Positions 63,403 through 64,000 of a stretch of 64,000 nt of DNA are shown piece after piece (the first letter of the stretch is position 1; each line of letters begins with the position of its first letter). Both the position numbers and the translations under genes were made by a program. The DNA comes from Litorimonas taeanensis (GTDB taxonomy: Bacteria; Pseudomonadota; Alphaproteobacteria; Caulobacterales; Maricaulaceae): the NCBI RefSeq assembly GCF_003634015.1, contig NZ_RBII01000002.1:279681-343680 (forward strand). The letters are read 5' to 3'. The notes under the pieces are model-generated. The model saw nothing but the letters and a program-made list of their open reading frames with translations, made no database searches and had not been told where the DNA came from.

Positions 63403-64000
63403 TATTGTTTCTCACTTGCCCAAGTAGAGGCGCACCCGTGCCACCCTTCAAGTAATCAGGAATGCGATCAAAACCTCGAATAAACTTATGGGGCTTATCA
63501 ATTACTTTCTCACCCTTTAAACGACGCCAATAATCATGTCCTGAATGCCGTTGCGGGCTCACCCATTGTCCATTTAATCCTCCGCGTCTGTTTAAAAGAT
63601 TTTTAATTCTACCATTTTTCTTGAAAAATCTTTCAACATTCTTCTTAGATATGCCATGAGACCACTCTTGCCCAGCCCTTTTGATACCACTACGGGCAAC
63701 CCCTCCGCCCGCACCAAAAACACCAAAAGCACCAGATATAAGTACACTATTATAGTCTAAACACTTAAGACTCCCACCATTTTCCGCCAGTTGAAAAGCA
63801 ACATCTATGATTGCACCCATAGCAAAACCAATCAGAATGGGTATAAATATTGCTTCCCCGGTAGGGTCTACATAACTCACCGGGTTCCCGCCCACATAGG
63901 CATATCTATTCAACCCTCCCGCCAAGCCTATTGGATCGCTCTGTAAATACCGGCCTAATGTCGGGTCATAGGTTCTGTGCCAGTTATCATAATATCCCGT
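63386..64000 (-). CDS. Rhs protein C-terminal end with variable toxin-like tip, 5' end beyond window
   Basis: The frame is open to the window edge (205 codons), so only the end of a large Rhs protein is seen. The first 48 residues are the conserved core: [35 protein letters not shown], ending YVDPTGEA. After that come about 155 variable residues: a hydrophobic Gly-rich segment, then a basic region ([23 protein letters not shown], split by me as KKNVERFF and [10 protein letters not shown]) with [12 protein letters not shown] and a Cys-containing end NNNDCQC. The tip's toxic activity is not recognisable; a nuclease is only a guess from its basic, His/Asp-bearing composition. The overlapping downstream gene is its likely immunity partner. 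Confidence 0.85.
   Translation of the reverse strand, partial: TGYYDNWHRTYDPTLGRYLQSDPIGLAGGLNRYAYVGGNPVSYVDPTGEAIFIPILIGFAMGAIIDVAFQLAENGGSLKCLDYNSVLISGAFGVFGAGGGVARSGIKRAGQEWSHGISKKNVERFFKKNGRIKNLLNRRGGLNGQWVSPQRHSGHDYWRRLKGEKVIDKPHKFIRGFDRIPDYLKGGTGAPLLGQVRNNNDCQC

Noticed and set aside
1..64000. CRISPR arrays, tRNA or rRNA genes
   Set aside because: No spaced direct-repeat array, cloverleaf or rRNA-like conserved stretch was noticed on either strand; a tRNAscan/Infernal run would settle it.

Overview
The window is about 64 kb of moderately AT-rich bacterial chromosome that fits a low-GC alphaproteobacterium. A small DUF2093 protein, an lpxK/waaA/lpxL-type lipid A operon and a DUF2793 protein all point that way. 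A marine Hyphomonadales/Maricaulales-like lineage is my guess from gene content, not from a marker gene. No rRNA, tRNA or CRISPR array was seen.

Left part (1-31 kb): a truncated sterol-desaturase-family gene and a calcineurin-like phosphatase precede a large Wzx/Wzy-type exopolysaccharide locus. It contains a Wzc-like co-polymerase/tyrosine autokinase, an O-antigen ligase/polymerase family protein, two glycosyltransferases, a MurJ/Wzx-type flippase, a second polymerase, a Wza-like export lipoprotein and two small sugar-1-phosphate transferases. The nucleotide-sugar genes form recognisable sets: galU and ugd (UDP-glucose to UDP-glucuronate), a TviB-like dehydrogenase with a UDP-glucuronate-4-epimerase-like SDR, a CapE-like dehydratase with an RmlD-like reductase and a WecB-like 2-epimerase (UDP-L-RhaNAc/L-QuiNAc type), a LegB/LegC pair (4-amino-4,6-dideoxy-GlcNAc type), and glmS. 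purU (formyl-THF deformylase) and a DUF2793 phage-type protein interrupt the locus. It ends with a small exported FecR-like protein that has translation-optimised codons and its own terminator.

Middle (31-39 kb): a divergent tyrosine phosphatase faces a tightly coupled LPS operon (DUF374 acyltransferase, waaA, lpxK, lpxL-like). Chorismate mutase, an M23 lipoprotein peptidase, DUF2093 and a lone DegT/WbpE-type aminotransferase follow. A TonB-receptor tail fragment and two strong inverted repeats lie just beyond.

Efflux block (39-53 kb): a complete RND tripartite pump, an EF-hand lipoprotein, an OmpR/HK two-component pair, and a MacA-MacB(split)-TolC type exporter transcribed divergently from the two-component genes. 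An 11-bp inverted repeat lies in the shared promoter region.

Right part (53-64 kb): an accessory region. It opens with remnants (truncated CGNR zinc-finger gene, frameshifted IS6-type transposase). Next come two exported or membrane proteins sharing a six-cysteine domain I cannot assign to a named family; the second overlaps a NarL-type regulator that converges on a 7TM-like sensor kinase. Then follow three consecutive secreted-protein genes, including an 827-residue protein with a GQSRG serine-hydrolase-like motif and seven FG-GAP/VCBS repeats. The window ends in an Rhs locus: an Rhs C-terminal tip with a variable toxin-like domain, an overlapping SMI1/KNR4-like immunity gene with two C-terminal membrane helices, a small unknown ORF and a displaced Rhs core fragment. 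The six-cysteine-domain/two-component neighbourhood and the Rhs tip are the best candidates for undescribed biology.
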